A stretch of 64,000 bases of DNA from the NCBI RefSeq assembly GCF_004362395.1, contig NZ_SNWE01000005.1:124001-188000 (forward strand). The letters run 5' to 3'. This document shows positions 17,133-26,843 of the stretch, piece after piece. The position numbers were made by a program, and so were the translations under genes. This DNA is from Salegentibacter sp. 24 (GTDB lineage Bacteria > Bacteroidota > Bacteroidia > Flavobacteriales > Flavobacteriaceae). Position 1 is the first letter of the stretch; the number at the start of each line of letters is the position of its first letter. The notes under the pieces are model-generated. The model searched no databases, was not told the DNA's origin, and worked only from the letters and a program-made list of their open reading frames with translations.

Positions 17133-18229
17133 AATCGATATCCTATTGAAAGTTCTACGGCTTCCGCGTTGGCATAATGGGATCGAACGCTAAGTGAAAC
17201 CCAAAAATTATCAGTGATTTTTCGCTGTAACCCAAGCCTGTTATACAACTGATCTACAAAATGCTCGTAGGGATAATATACATAATACCCCAAATGGGTA
17301 ATCACAGATAATTTATCGAAGCTAAGCTGGTGACCTACAAAAACTCCGACCCGCTTGGAATCCTCATCTCCGGAAGTTTCTCCTAATGGGAATGCTACTG
17401 CCTGGTATTCTATTCGTTCCTTCATAGCTTTTGAGAAAAAAACTTCTGTTCCTGCCTGGAGAGCGCTTTTATGATTCAGCACCTTATCGGCATATGCTGA
17501 AAAGGTCAAAAAAGGATATTGTTTAGAGCCGATAATCCCTATGGTATTTACACCGCTTCGAAGCACAAAATTTAGGTGAATTGGCTCTGTATATTTTTTA
17601 TTTGGTCCTTTAGGGCGATAGCCGGGCAGGTTCTGGTGATCCAACATATAATTTAAACCAAGATTAAAAGTAATGGTATTAGTACTGGCATTGGGAGAGG
17701 CAAAATCGGCATTGGAGTAATGGATTAAGGAAAGACCGGCCTGAAGGCCCAAACCTTCAAAAATTCTTTCTTTCTTATAATTTGCCATCAGGTAAGTTGA
17801 GCTTAGCATACGAGAACCGTAGGCATTGTTTTTATAATTATTATCAGGGTGATATGGATTAGAGGCATAGGCCAAACCCTGACCTATTCTGAACATGAGA
17901 TGTCGCCTGAACAGGTAGAAATTCATATGGGCATAAAGTCCGTAATTCTCACCTAAGCTGGGATTTTTCATATCCTGATAGGTGAGAGAAAAACCAACAT
18001 CAGGATAATTAAAACGTTTTTCCCACTCTTCAAACCCGAAGCTTTTTTTATTAAAACCAAGGATAAGGCCGGTAGGATGGCCGGTAATTAAATGGGCAAT
18101 ATCCGGATTGTGTTCAGCTATAGTTCCGTAAAAATAACTGGCATCAACAAAATAATAAGCCTTCCTGGATTCCTGGGCAGAACTATTGCCAAGGATAAAA
18201 AGAAAAATAAGGACCGAAATTTTCTTCAT
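17129..18229 (-). CDS. Acyloxyacyl hydrolase / lipid A 3-O-deacylase (PagL-like)
   Basis: An exported outer-membrane barrel protein of about 366 residues with signal peptide MKKISVLIFLFILGNSSAQ. The segment LIHYSNADFASPNASTN near residue 170 carries the HxSN motif that holds the catalytic His-Ser of PagL, and alternating strands and a C-terminal aromatic-rich end (IGYRL) fit a beta barrel. It is larger than the classical PagL (about 150 residues), as is common for this family in Bacteroidota. Likely trims acyl chains from lipid A. A start three codons upstream (18238) is possible; I chose the ATG that opens the signal peptide. It follows metF by 15 bp. Confidence 0.75.
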   Translation of the reverse strand: MKKISVLIFLFILGNSSAQESRKAYYFVDASYFYGTIAEHNPDIAHLITGHPTGLILGFNKKSFGFEEWEKRFNYPDVGFSLTYQDMKNPSLGENYGLYAHMNFYLFRRHLMFRIGQGLAYASNPYHPDNNYKNNAYGSRMLSSTYLMANYKKERIFEGLGLQAGLSLIHYSNADFASPNASTNTITFNLGLNYMLDHQNLPGYRPKGPNKKYTEPIHLNFVLRSGVNTIGIIGSKQYPFLTFSAYADKVLNHKSALQAGTEVFFSKAMKERIEYQAVAFPLGETSGDEDSKRVGVFVGHQLSFDKLSVITHLGYYVYYPYEHFVDQLYNRLGLQRKITDNFWVSLSVRSHYANAEAVELSIGYRL

Positions 18230-18253
18230 TACCGGCAAATGTAGCCTAATATT

Positions 18254-19210
18254 TTAAAAAACCGCTTCTGCAATTTTCTCAATATTGGTACTTTTTCCCA
18301 TGGAGTAATAATGCAATACCGGAACCCCGGCTTTTATCAATTCTTTACTTTGATGAATTCCCCATTCAATCCCAACCTGGCGGACCTCTTTATTATCCTT
18401 GCAATTTTCAACTTCGTGAATAAGATCTTCAGGCATATCAACATGAAATCTATGCGGAATAATACTTAACTGCCTTTTTGTGGCCAATGGTTTCAAACCA
18501 GGAATAATGGGAACTTTAATTCCATTTTCACGGCACTTGTCCACAAACTGAAAATATTTACTATTATCAAAAAACATTTGTGTTACCACATATTCAGCAC
18601 CGGCTTTAATTTTATCTTTTAATCTGCAAATATCTTTATCCAGACTCGGGGCTTCCATATGTTTTTCGGGATAACCAGCAACGCCTACACAAAAATTGGT
18701 TTTATGACCTTGCTCAATAACCTCATCCTGATAATTCCCCTTATTGAGCTCCATAATCTGCTCAACCAGATCCTTTGCAAATTTATTGCCTTTGGGGTCG
18801 GGGGTAAAATACGTTTCACTTTTAATCGCATCTCCTCTTAATGCTACTACGTTTTGAATACCCAAGAAATCCAGATCAATCAGGAAATTTTCGGTATCCT
18901 CTTTGCTAAAACCTCCACAGAGTATATGGGGAACTGCATCCACTCCATATTTACTCTGAATTGCAGCGCAAATCCCTACGGTACCTGGACGTTTTCTTAC
19001 AATTCTCTTTTCTAGAAGCCCGTTCTCTCTCTCGTCAAAAACATGTTCTTCCCTATGATAGGTTACATCTATGAAAGGCGGTTTAAACTCCATTAACGGA
19101 TCTATTCCATCGTAAATTGATTGAATATTTTGTCCTTTTAAGGGCGGTAAAATTTCAAAAGAGAACAAGGATCTTCCCTTTGCCTTTTTTATATGTTCGG
19201 TAATTTTCAT
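18254..19210 (-). CDS. metF: Methylenetetrahydrofolate reductase (NAD(P)H)
   Basis: Reduces 5,10-methylene-THF to 5-methyl-THF, the methyl donor for MetH. The 318-residue TIM-barrel flavoprotein starts MKITEHIKKAKG; FSFEILPPLKG holds the catalytic glutamate region, and VALRGD, FCVGVAGYPEKH and TQMFFDN are family landmarks. An upstream in-frame ATG at 19237 would overlap metH by 11 bp; I prefer 19210 because the protein family begins there. It is the third gene of the SAM-I riboswitch operon metH1-metH2-metF. Confidence 0.95.
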   Translation of the reverse strand: MKITEHIKKAKGRSLFSFEILPPLKGQNIQSIYDGIDPLMEFKPPFIDVTYHREEHVFDERENGLLEKRIVRKRPGTVGICAAIQSKYGVDAVPHILCGGFSKEDTENFLIDLDFLGIQNVVALRGDAIKSETYFTPDPKGNKFAKDLVEQIMELNKGNYQDEVIEQGHKTNFCVGVAGYPEKHMEAPSLDKDICRLKDKIKAGAEYVVTQMFFDNSKYFQFVDKCRENGIKVPIIPGLKPLATKRQLSIIPHRFHVDMPEDLIHEVENCKDNKEVRQVGIEWGIHQSKELIKAGVPVLHYYSMGKSTNIEKIAEAVF

Positions 19211-19226
19211 CGTATAAGTTCTGTTT

Positions 19227-21965
19227 TTAATCTGCAATATTTGGATTTAGCCATTTTTCGGCCTTTTTCAGGGGAATTCCTTTTCTTTGGGCAAAATCTT
19301 TTACCTGGTCTTCTTTAATTTTTCCAAGACCAAAATAACGGGCTTCGGGATTGGCGAAATAATAACCACTTACACTTGCTGCCGGCCACATGGCCAAACT
19401 TTCGGTGAGTTCGACGCCAATTCGCTCTTTTACTTTTAAAACTTCCCAAATACTCAATTTCTCTAAATGATCTGGGCAGGCAGGATACCCGGGAGCTGGT
19501 CGAATGCCTTTATAGGTTTCCTTTATTAATTCTTCATTGCTTAAATTCTCCTCAGGAGCATAACCCCATTCCTCACTACGGATTTTTTTATGAAGAAATT
19601 CTGCAAAAGCCTCGGCAAGCCTATCGGCCAGGGCTTTTATCATTATCGAGTTATAATCGTCGTGATCTTCTTCAAACTTTTTGGCTAGCTCTGCTGTCCC
19701 AAAACCGGTGGTTACACAAAAACACCCCATATAATCCTGAACCCCGAATTCCTTTGGTGCAATAAAGTCGGAAAGCGCAAAGTTCGGTTTCCCTCCGTGT
19801 TTTTTTAATTGCTGACGAAGCGTTCTAAAGAGCATCGTTTTTTCTTCGGAATTCTCCCTATAGGTAACTTCAATATCATCATCGTTAACCGTATTGGCAG
19901 GAAACAGTCCATATACTGCTTTTGCTTTGAGTAATTTTTCATCAAGGATTCTGTTGAGTAAAACTTTAGCATCTGCAAATAAAGAAGTTGCCTGTTCACC
20001 GACCACTTTATCTTCTAAAATATCAGGATACCTGCCATGCAAATCCCAGCTTCTGAAAAAAGGGCTCCAATCAATATAAGCCTCGAGTTCTTTTAAGTCT
20101 AAATCGTCAATTTGATGTATTCCAGGCTTATTTGGTTTTATCAGCTGCGCAGCTTTCCAGTCAATTAAGTACTTATTTTTCCTGGCTTCTTTAATGGATA
20201 AAAAAGATTTAACCTTACTTCTTTTCTTAAAATTAAGCCTGAATTTATCATACTCGATTTTAAGATCATCCATATATTTTTGGCGCGTATCTTCCTTTAA
20301 AAGATCACCAATTACCGTCACTGCCCGTGAGGCATCATTTACATGAGCAACCGCATTTTTATACTGCGGATCTATTTTTACTGCGGTATGTGCTTTTGAG
20401 GTAGTAGCACCGCCAATTAGCAAAGGCACATCAAAATTTTGCCGTTGCATCTCTTTGGCAAGAAAAACCATCTCATCCAAAGAAGGTGTAATCAACCCAC
20501 TTAGACCGATAGCATCAACGCCTTCCGCCTTAGCCGTTTCGATTATTTTCTCCGGAGGAACCATCACCCCGAGATCTATTATTTCATAGTTGTTACAACT
20601 TAATACCACGCCTACGATATTCTTGCCAATATCATGTACATCACCTTTAACGGTAGCCATAAGAACTTTCCCTGCCGAGGATCTTTTATTAGATTTGTCG
20701 TCTTCAATATAAGGGAGTAAGTAAGCGACCGCTTTCTTCATTACCCTGGCCGATTTAACTACCTGAGGAAGAAACATTTTCCCACTACCAAAAAGATCCC
20801 CTACCACGTTCATTCCTATCATCAAATGTCCTTCTATAACCTCAATAGGCTTTTGTGCTTCCAGGCGAGCCTGTTCTATATCCTCTAAAATATAAGCATC
20901 GATCCCCTTTACCAGCGCATGAGTGATTCTTTCCTGCAAGGGTTTTTCCCTCCAGGAAAGGTCTATTTTGCTCTCCCTTTTTGATCCTACCACCGTTTCG
21001 GCAAAATCAAGTAAACGCTCAGTAGCATCTTCCCGCCGGTCAAGTATTACATCTTCAACGCGTTCTAAAAGGTCCTTGGGAATATTATCATAAACTTCCA
21101 GAAGTGCAGGATTCACAATTCCTATAGTCATTCCTGCCCTAATCGCGTGATAAAGGAACACGGAATGCATTGCTTCCCGCACTGGATTATTTCCACGGAA
21201 AGAAAAGGAAACATTACTCACCCCTCCACTTACATTGCAGTGGGGAAGATTTTCTTTTACCCAACGGGTTCCTTCTATAAAATCTATAGCATTGCGTTTA
21301 TGTTCGTCCATCCCGGTTCCCACCGGAAAAATATTCAAATCAAAGATGATATCCTCAGGTGGTAATTTTACCTTATTAACCAGAATATCATAGGAACGTT
21401 TAGCTATTTCTATACGCCGCTTGTAGTTATCGGCCTGTCCAACCTCATCAAAAGCCATCACAATTACCGCCGCACCGTAACGCTTTATTTTCCTGGCGTG
21501 CTGAATAAATTCTGCTTCGCCCTCTTTAAGACTAATAGAATTCACCACACATTTCCCCTGCACCACTTGCAAACCGGCTTCAATAATTTCCCATTTTGAG
21601 CTGTCTATCATAATAGGCACACGTGAAATATCGGGTTCGGCAACAATAAGGTTGAGAAATTTAACCATAGCCTCTTTTCCTTCAATAAGGCCATCGTCCA
21701 TATTGATGTCGATAATCTGTGCGCCACCATCTACCTGGTCTCTGGCGACTTCTAGTGCTTCCTCAAATCTTTCCTCTTTAATTAAACGAAGGAACTTCTT
21801 GGAGCCAGCCACATTGGTCCGCTCTCCTACATTGACAAAATTACTTTCCGGGGTGATTATTAAAGGTTCAAGGCCTGATAATTTCAGCGGTCTGACTTCT
21901 TTTTGTCCCATCTCACCAGCAAAAGATTTTTGCTGGCTATTTTCTTGATTAAATGTCTCTATCAT
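19227..21965 (-). CDS. metH: Methionine synthase, cobalamin-dependent, C-terminal part (folate, B12 and activation domains)
   Basis: A 912-residue protein carrying the folate, cobalamin and reactivation modules of MetH. About residues 30-300 form the pterin-binding domain ([40 protein letters not shown]). About 350-580 hold the cap and B12-binding domain with [15 protein letters not shown], the DxHxxG histidine that ligates cobalt, and [12 protein letters not shown]. The C-terminal 300 residues are the SAM-dependent activation domain ([14 protein letters not shown]). The homocysteine-binding module is a separate gene upstream, overlapping by 4 bp (ATGA). The two together equal one full MetH, a split usual in this phylum. 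Confidence 0.95.
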   Translation of the reverse strand: MIETFNQENSQQKSFAGEMGQKEVRPLKLSGLEPLIITPESNFVNVGERTNVAGSKKFLRLIKEERFEEALEVARDQVDGGAQIIDINMDDGLIEGKEAMVKFLNLIVAEPDISRVPIMIDSSKWEIIEAGLQVVQGKCVVNSISLKEGEAEFIQHARKIKRYGAAVIVMAFDEVGQADNYKRRIEIAKRSYDILVNKVKLPPEDIIFDLNIFPVGTGMDEHKRNAIDFIEGTRWVKENLPHCNVSGGVSNVSFSFRGNNPVREAMHSVFLYHAIRAGMTIGIVNPALLEVYDNIPKDLLERVEDVILDRREDATERLLDFAETVVGSKRESKIDLSWREKPLQERITHALVKGIDAYILEDIEQARLEAQKPIEVIEGHLMIGMNVVGDLFGSGKMFLPQVVKSARVMKKAVAYLLPYIEDDKSNKRSSAGKVLMATVKGDVHDIGKNIVGVVLSCNNYEIIDLGVMVPPEKIIETAKAEGVDAIGLSGLITPSLDEMVFLAKEMQRQNFDVPLLIGGATTSKAHTAVKIDPQYKNAVAHVNDASRAVTVIGDLLKEDTRQKYMDDLKIEYDKFRLNFKKRSKVKSFLSIKEARKNKYLIDWKAAQLIKPNKPGIHQIDDLDLKELEAYIDWSPFFRSWDLHGRYPDILEDKVVGEQATSLFADAKVLLNRILDEKLLKAKAVYGLFPANTVNDDDIEVTYRENSEEKTMLFRTLRQQLKKHGGKPNFALSDFIAPKEFGVQDYMGCFCVTTGFGTAELAKKFEEDHDDYNSIMIKALADRLAEAFAEFLHKKIRSEEWGYAPEENLSNEELIKETYKGIRPAPGYPACPDHLEKLSIWEVLKVKERIGVELTESLAMWPAASVSGYYFANPEARYFGLGKIKEDQVKDFAQRKGIPLKKAEKWLNPNIAD

Positions 21966-22978
21966 AAGGCGGTAGAAAACTCAGATTTTACAATGTTTCT
22001 CGGATTATAATCTTTTGCTATTTGGGCAATTGCCTTAATATGTTCCGGGGTTGTTCCGCAGCATCCACCCAGGATATTGACCAGACCTTTTTCTAAATAT
22101 TCCTTGATTTGGCTTGCCATCTCTTCTGCATCCTGATCATACTCTCCGAATGCATTTGGTAAACCCGCGTTGGGATAAGCAGAAACACCGCAATCCGCAT
22201 ATCGGTTCAAAACTTCCAGGTGCGGAGTTAGCTGTTTAGCACCCAGGGCACAATTGAAACCAACACTCAACAAAGAGATGTGTGATACTGAAATTAGAAA
22301 AGCTTCAGCTGTCTGCCCTGATAAGGTACGTCCGGAAGCATCGGTAATAGTTCCACTTACCATAATGGGTATATCAATTTGCAGTTCTTCTTTAAGTTCT
22401 TCGATGGCAAAAAGTGCTGCTTTAGCGTTTAATGTATCAAAAACGGTTTCTACTAAGAGGATATCTACTCCTCCCTTTATTAAAGCTTTAGCCTGTTGTT
22501 TATAAGCGATTCGTAGTTCTTCAAAAGAAATTGCACGAAAGCCAGGGTCGTTAACATCCGGGCTCATACTCGCGGTTTTATTGGTTGGCCCCATAGCACC
22601 TGCCACAAAACGTGGTTTATTTGGGTTTTCCTTTGTTAATTCTAAAGCGACTTCCTTGGCAATCCTGGCAGACTCATAATTGAGTTCATCCACAAGTTCT
22701 TCCATCTTATAATCGGCCATAGCAATAGTGGTTGCAGAAAATGTATTTGTTTCTACAATATCAGCACCAGCTTCAAAATATTTTCGGTGAATTGTGGCTA
22801 TTGCCTCGGGCTGGGTAATAGACAGCAGGTCATTATTTCCCTGCAGGGAAACCGGCCAATCCGAAAAACGGGTTCCACGAAAATCTTCCTCAGAAAATTT
22901 GTATTCCTGAAGCATAGTGCCCATAGCACCATCCAGAATGAGTATACTTTTTTGAAGTTGTTCTTCTAATCTTGACAT
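21962..22978 (-). CDS. Methionine synthase homocysteine-binding subunit (split MetH N-terminal module)
   Basis: A 338-residue homocysteine S-methyltransferase barrel. Zinc ligands are seen as a cysteine in GFNCALG near residue 244 and the pair in [14 protein letters not shown] near residue 310; [11 protein letters not shown] opens the barrel and [13 protein letters not shown] follows. It supplies the homocysteine site for the B12 and folate modules encoded next. It is the first gene of the metH-metF operon and follows the SAM-I riboswitch. Confidence 0.94.
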   Translation of the reverse strand: MSRLEEQLQKSILILDGAMGTMLQEYKFSEEDFRGTRFSDWPVSLQGNNDLLSITQPEAIATIHRKYFEAGADIVETNTFSATTIAMADYKMEELVDELNYESARIAKEVALELTKENPNKPRFVAGAMGPTNKTASMSPDVNDPGFRAISFEELRIAYKQQAKALIKGGVDILLVETVFDTLNAKAALFAIEELKEELQIDIPIMVSGTITDASGRTLSGQTAEAFLISVSHISLLSVGFNCALGAKQLTPHLEVLNRYADCGVSAYPNAGLPNAFGEYDQDAEEMASQIKEYLEKGLVNILGGCCGTTPEHIKAIAQIAKDYNPRNIVKSEFSTAL

Positions 22979-23027
22979 ATAATTTTATGTGAAATCACTA
23001 TCAAAAAAAGAAGCGGGAAAGAATTCT

Positions 23028-23142
23028 TTCTTGTTATCTATCTGCACCAAAAAAGAGCAGTAGAACGTAGCACCTTCTCCCATTACAGGAGGGTTGCCAA
23101 GGTTTCAACGGGTCTATTCCCTCAACCTTTCTTGATAACGAT
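23028..23142 (-). promoter_or_regulatory. SAM-I (S-box) riboswitch upstream of metH/metF
   Basis: On the minus strand the aptamer reads GTTATCAAGAAAGG, then GAGGGA, GACCC, TTGAAACC, TTGGCAACC, AAGGTGC, GCAGATAGATAAC, in the order and spacing of the S-box consensus. P1 is formed by GTTATC (23134-23139) and GATAAC (23033-23038). About 55 bases separate P1 from the ATG. The short GAAAGAATTCTTTC palindrome and TTTTTTT after it could be part of a switching hairpin, but the expression platform is not clear. SAM binding should lower expression of methionine synthase. Confidence 0.93.
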
Positions 23143-23167
23143 GTTATAAACAATGAACTTGAACTAG

Positions 23168-23197
23168 CAAATATACAGCACAAGCTTTTAAACACAA
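23168..23197 (-). promoter_or_regulatory. Promoter of the metH1-metH2-metF operon
   Basis: On the minus strand TTG (23195-23197), a 19-base spacer, and TATATTTG (23168-23175) match the Bacteroidota -33/-7 promoter exactly. The predicted start lies about 20 bases before the SAM-I aptamer. The remaining 23198-23333 shows no gene. Confidence 0.7.
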
Positions 23198-23333
23198 GGC
23201 CTTACACTCATTTTTATGAAAAATGTATTTAAAAAGCATTTCAGAATTATATTATCAAAGAAAACAGCAGAACTCTGCCTAAAAATTAAAAAATATTCTA
23301 TGACAAGTTTTTGTTTTCACATCTTTTTAAATA

Positions 23334-23840
23334 TCATAAAGTAGCATTACCAAATTTCTTTGATCTTATGGTATTAGCATTACCCAATTTAGTTAGAAAT
23401 TCCTGGAGCTCTTCTTTCTTTTGTTTATTCTCCAGAACGATTTCATAATCATACTTTTCACCTGATAGGGTGGTAAAAAAGATATGGTTTTTATTCCAGA
23501 GTAAGCTGAATTTCCAGAAACTGGCATATCCTCTATAGTTCAAACCAATTTCCCTGAGTTCGGGAATTGAAAAAACCTTTTCGGAATCTGCCAAGTCAAT
23601 TTTTAGAATCGTTTTATCGATCTTTAGTACACCAAGATCTTTAGGTCTAATAAAGGACTGACTTAATGCTCCCAATAGGCCAATTATAAAAGCCAGGCTT
23701 CCCGAAATCCTTAGCCAGGTCTCTTTTACCTCAAAAAAAGATATTACAGAAGAACCAGCAAGCAAAAGCACCAGGAAAACACCTCGTAAAAATACAGAAG
23801 GATCCCAGGTTTTTACTACTCTTGTTTCGAAAGAGGTCAT
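23334..23840 (-). CDS. Hypothetical membrane protein with PH-like tail
   Basis: A 168-residue protein with two probable membrane helices close together (about residues 17-35 and 45-64), then a soluble region of about 100 residues rich in beta-strands (VLKIDKTILKIDLADSEKVFS ... KNHIFFTTLSGEKYDYEIVLEN). This layout resembles small bPH-type membrane proteins, but no diagnostic motif is present, so no function is assigned. It overlaps the stop codon of the OsmC-family gene by one base and should be co-transcribed with it. Confidence 0.75.
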   Translation of the reverse strand: MTSFETRVVKTWDPSVFLRGVFLVLLLAGSSVISFFEVKETWLRISGSLAFIIGLLGALSQSFIRPKDLGVLKIDKTILKIDLADSEKVFSIPELREIGLNYRGYASFWKFSLLWNKNHIFFTTLSGEKYDYEIVLENKQKKEELQEFLTKLGNANTIRSKKFGNATL

Positions 23841-24262
23841 TAATTAATCAACTCACCATTTAAAGTTATGGCATAATTTATTTCTGCAGCTTTTTCCAAC
23901 ATTTTAGAAACCGAGCAATATTTTTCCATCGATAGTTCAACAGCACGTTTTGCTTTTGCAGCAGGCAAATCTCCTTTTAATAAAAACCTCAGTTGAATTT
24001 TTTTAAAAACATTGGGCACTGCCCCCTCTTCCCTTATACCTTCTACCTCTACCTGAAGATCATCCAACTCCAGGTGTTGCTTTTTTAGGATCATTACAAT
24101 ATCAATACTACTGCACCCGGCAATAGCTCTTAGTAATAAATCCATAGGACTGGCTCCCTTGGGCTGGGCATCGGTTTTATTGTCTAAATGAACAATGTCT
24201 CCACGTTCATTTACCGTTTCAAAATGGTAATCTTTATTGAGTCGTTTAAGGTTGACTTTCAT
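23840..24262 (-). CDS. OsmC family peroxiredoxin-like protein
   Basis: A 140-residue OsmC/Ohr superfamily protein. The SPMDLLLRAIAGCSSIDI stretch holds the first conserved cysteine (about residue 51), and YCSVSKMLEKAAEI the second (about residue 116), the pair used to reduce organic or lipid hydroperoxides. Length fits the YhfA-like subgroup. It follows the ferredoxin-NADP reductase gene after a terminator, so it begins a separate unit with the small membrane protein gene. Confidence 0.88.
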   Translation of the reverse strand: MKVNLKRLNKDYHFETVNERGDIVHLDNKTDAQPKGASPMDLLLRAIAGCSSIDIVMILKKQHLELDDLQVEVEGIREEGAVPNVFKKIQLRFLLKGDLPAAKAKRAVELSMEKYCSVSKMLEKAAEINYAITLNGELIN

Positions 24263-24299
24263 AGGAAATCGTTTTATACAAATTTAACTAAAGCAAAGT

Positions 24300-24338
24300 A
24301 AAAAACCTCACGGTTTTTAAAAACTCGTGAGGTTTGAT
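24300..24338 (-). terminator. Intrinsic terminator after the sulfite reduction operon
   Basis: AAACCTCACG (24303-24312) and CGTGAGGTTT (24326-24335) form a perfect 10 bp stem with a T-rich run on the minus-strand exit side. It marks the end of the sulfite reductase-siroheme-FNR unit. Confidence 0.85.
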
Positions 24339-24395
24339 TTTTTAATGCTTGCACTTCTAAAAACAAGTATGCCTGCAATAATCATTTAAATAGGT

Positions 24396-25463
24396 CTAAA
24401 CCCCAATACTCTGCACCACTTCTTTTTTGGCTTCTTTTTTACTACCATCAAATCCTGTTACACCGCCCACTGTAGTATATTTAAGCACGTATTTCTTATC
24501 GGGAAAAATTCGCTGGTAAGCACTTTGGCACATAATCGCGGCCTCGTGGAAACCGGAAAGGATCAATTTCAATTTTCCTTTATAGGTATTGACATCTCCG
24601 ATAGCATAAACTCCGGGAATATTTGTTTGATAATCGTAAGAATTATCAACTTTAATTGCGTTTTTCTCTATTTCCAGTCCCCAGCTTCCTATTGGCCCCA
24701 GTTTAGGAGACAACCCGAAAAGCGGTATAAAATCGTCTACATCCTTAAATTCCTCTCCACGTGCTTCATCTTTATGTCTGATGACCACTTGCTCAAGTTG
24801 ATCTTCACCTCTCAGGCCTACAACTTCAGCATTGGTTATCATTTCAATTTTACCCAGTTTAGCCAATTCTGAAACCCTTTCTACAGAATCCAGAGCGCCA
24901 CGGAACTCCGCCCTACGATGAACCAATGCAACTTCGGCAGCGACATCGGCCAGATAAATGGCCCAGTCTAAAGCCGAATCACCACCCCCGGCGATCACCA
25001 CTTTTCTATCACGATATACCTCAGGATCTTTAATAAAATAAGAAACCCCTTTATCTTCAAAATCGGCAATATTAGCAATCGGGGGCTTTCTTGGTTCAAA
25101 AGAACCCAGTCCACCGGCAATTGCCACTACCGGAGCATGATGTTTTGTTCCTTTATTGGTGGTCACTATAAAAGTACCATCATCGAGTTTTTCTAAAGTT
25201 TCGGCACGTTCGCCCAAGGTAAACCCGGGTTCAAAAGGTTTTATTTGCTCCATTAAATTTCCCACCAGATCTCCCGCTAAAATTTCAGGAAATGCTGGAA
25301 TATCATAAATTGGTTTTTTAGGATATATTTCAGAGCATTGTCCTCCGGGTTGCGGCAGTGCATCTATTAAATGCGTTTTTAACTTTAGTAAACCCGCCTC
25401 AAAAACGGTAAACAATCCGGTTGGTCCGGCCCCAATTATCAGGATATCTGTTTTAATCATCAC
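24396..25463 (-). CDS. Ferredoxin--NADP reductase, thioredoxin reductase-like type
   Basis: A 355-residue flavoenzyme that passes electrons between NADPH and ferredoxin. It shows the N-terminal FAD motif IIGAGPTGLFTVFEAG, the NADPH motif VIAGGGDSALDWA near residue 155, and YAIGDVNTY near 290. The CxxC redox pair of true thioredoxin reductases is missing, which points to the YumC/FNR-2 group. Its place next to ferredoxin-type sulfite reductase and siroheme genes suggests it supplies reduced ferredoxin for sulfite reduction. It overlaps the siroheme gene upstream by 11 bp; a second ATG one codon in is equally possible. Confidence 0.88.
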   Translation of the reverse strand: MMIKTDILIIGAGPTGLFTVFEAGLLKLKTHLIDALPQPGGQCSEIYPKKPIYDIPAFPEILAGDLVGNLMEQIKPFEPGFTLGERAETLEKLDDGTFIVTTNKGTKHHAPVVAIAGGLGSFEPRKPPIANIADFEDKGVSYFIKDPEVYRDRKVVIAGGGDSALDWAIYLADVAAEVALVHRRAEFRGALDSVERVSELAKLGKIEMITNAEVVGLRGEDQLEQVVIRHKDEARGEEFKDVDDFIPLFGLSPKLGPIGSWGLEIEKNAIKVDNSYDYQTNIPGVYAIGDVNTYKGKLKLILSGFHEAAIMCQSAYQRIFPDKKYVLKYTTVGGVTGFDGSKKEAKKEVVQSIGV

Positions 25464-26046
25464 TCTTGTTTTTAACTTTTAAAGATTCGGTTATAGAATT
25501 CATTTGTGATACTTTAGCTTCAAAATCGCCTTTTATAGTGCTTCTGTATTCATTCAGGTTTTCCACCATTTGGTTTATGTTTTCAGGAATTACTTCCTCA
25601 AAAAACTGACGCAGACGCTTGGCAGCGGTAGGTGATTTCCCATTAGTGGAAATCGCTATTTTCACATGGCCCTTGTTTACAATTCCACCCATATAGAAAT
25701 CACAGAGTTCCGGGGTATCGGCAATATTGGCCAGTAAGTATCGCTTTTTCGCATGTTTGTATACGCGTTTGTTCAATTTCTCATCATTGGTGGCCGCAAT
25801 TACAAAATGCCTATTTTTAAGATATTTTCTTTTATACCTGCCTTTGGTTAATTTTGCCCCATGTTTTTTTGCCAATTCTTCTGTTTCAGGCAAAAACCAT
25901 TTAGCCACTACTTCTACCCTGGCATTCGGGCTTGATTTAAATAGAAAATGCAATTTTTCGTGTCCTACACTTCCTCCGCCAACCACCAGAATATTGAGTT
26001 TATTGACTTTTAAAAATACTGGGTATAATTCGTTTCTTTCTTCCAT
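25453..26046 (-). CDS. Precorrin-2 dehydrogenase / sirohydrochlorin ferrochelatase
   Basis: A 197-residue protein equal to the N-terminal half of CysG (Met8/SirC-like). It oxidises precorrin-2 with NAD+ and may insert iron to give siroheme for the sulfite reductase next door. The NAD-binding motif reads ILVVGGGSVGHEKLHFL, ISTNGKSPTAAKRLRQF is the conserved substrate segment, and FVIAATNDEKLN and LANIADTPELCDF are typical. It sits 11 bp after cobA and overlaps the FNR gene. Whether it chelates iron is inferred from context. Confidence 0.9.
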   Translation of the reverse strand: MEERNELYPVFLKVNKLNILVVGGGSVGHEKLHFLFKSSPNARVEVVAKWFLPETEELAKKHGAKLTKGRYKRKYLKNRHFVIAATNDEKLNKRVYKHAKKRYLLANIADTPELCDFYMGGIVNKGHVKIAISTNGKSPTAAKRLRQFFEEVIPENINQMVENLNEYRSTIKGDFEAKVSQMNSITESLKVKNKSDD

Positions 26047-26057
26047 AAAATTGCTCT

Positions 26058-26843
26058 CTATGCCTGGATGGAGTAATTAATATATTCACTCTTTTCACTT
26101 ACATTTTCGAAAACAGCCTGCAGTTTTCCGCTTTCCCTAACCACTTCGCCAATTACGATAATGGCGGGGGCGGTTAATTGTTTTTCAGCAACTACTTTCT
26201 CAATACTTTTAATGGTTCCAAAACCAGTTTGCTCATTTGTGGTTGTGCCATTTTGGATAATTCCTACGGGAATATTTTCCTTTCCATAGTGACTAAAAAT
26301 GTCTACAATTTCGGCAAGTTTCGACATCCCCATCAAGATCACTACTGTTGCAGTTGACTGCGCTGCCAGGCGAACATCATCAGAAAGTTTCTTTTGCGTT
26401 GTTGTCCCGGTGATCACCCAAAAACTCTCAGAAGTTCCACGTTGGGTAAGGGGAATACCAACATTTGCAGGCACCGCTACGGAAGATGTTATTCCTGAAA
26501 CCACAGCTGTTTCCAAACCTTTGCTTTTTGCGTAATTAATTTCTTCAGACCCCCTGCCGAAAATAAAAGGATCGCCGCCTTTCAAGCGTACCACGTGTCC
26601 TCTTTCAAAGGCATATTTTACGATCAGCTGGTTGATTTGCTCCTGTGAATAACGGTGCTTATCCTTGCGTTTACCGACAAAAATATGCTCGGCCTGAGGA
26701 CAATATTTTAAGAGGTCCCGGTTTATAAGTGCATCAAATAGCACAACTTTAGCATCCTTTAATGCATTTATGGCCTTTATTGTAATCAATTCGGGATCTC
26801 CAGGACCTGCTCCGACTACGCTTAATTTTGGTGAATTATACAT
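26058..26843 (-). CDS. cobA: Uroporphyrinogen-III C-methyltransferase
   Basis: SUMT methylates uroporphyrinogen III twice with SAM to give precorrin-2, the first step to siroheme. The 261-residue protein has VGAGPGDPELITIKA at its start, RLKGGDPFIFGRG near residue 85, VVSGITSSVAVPA and GTPLTQ-like GIPLTQRG. I start it at 26843, where AAAGGAGGTACAAAATG gives a strong Shine-Dalgarno site that is rare in this phylum; a start at 26870 would add nine residues deeper inside the sulfite reductase gene. It overlaps that gene by 8 bp. Confidence 0.93.
   Translation of the reverse strand: MYNSPKLSVVGAGPGDPELITIKAINALKDAKVVLFDALINRDLLKYCPQAEHIFVGKRKDKHRYSQEQINQLIVKYAFERGHVVRLKGGDPFIFGRGSEEINYAKSKGLETAVVSGITSSVAVPANVGIPLTQRGTSESFWVITGTTTQKKLSDDVRLAAQSTATVVILMGMSKLAEIVDIFSHYGKENIPVGIIQNGTTTNEQTGFGTIKSIEKVVAEKQLTAPAIIVIGEVVRESGKLQAVFENVSEKSEYINYSIQA

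Noticed and set aside
22985-23030. GAAAGAATTCTTTC with following T-run as a strong SAM-I terminator
   Set aside because: The palindrome leaves only a 5 bp AT-rich stem once a loop is allowed; too weak to call a terminator.
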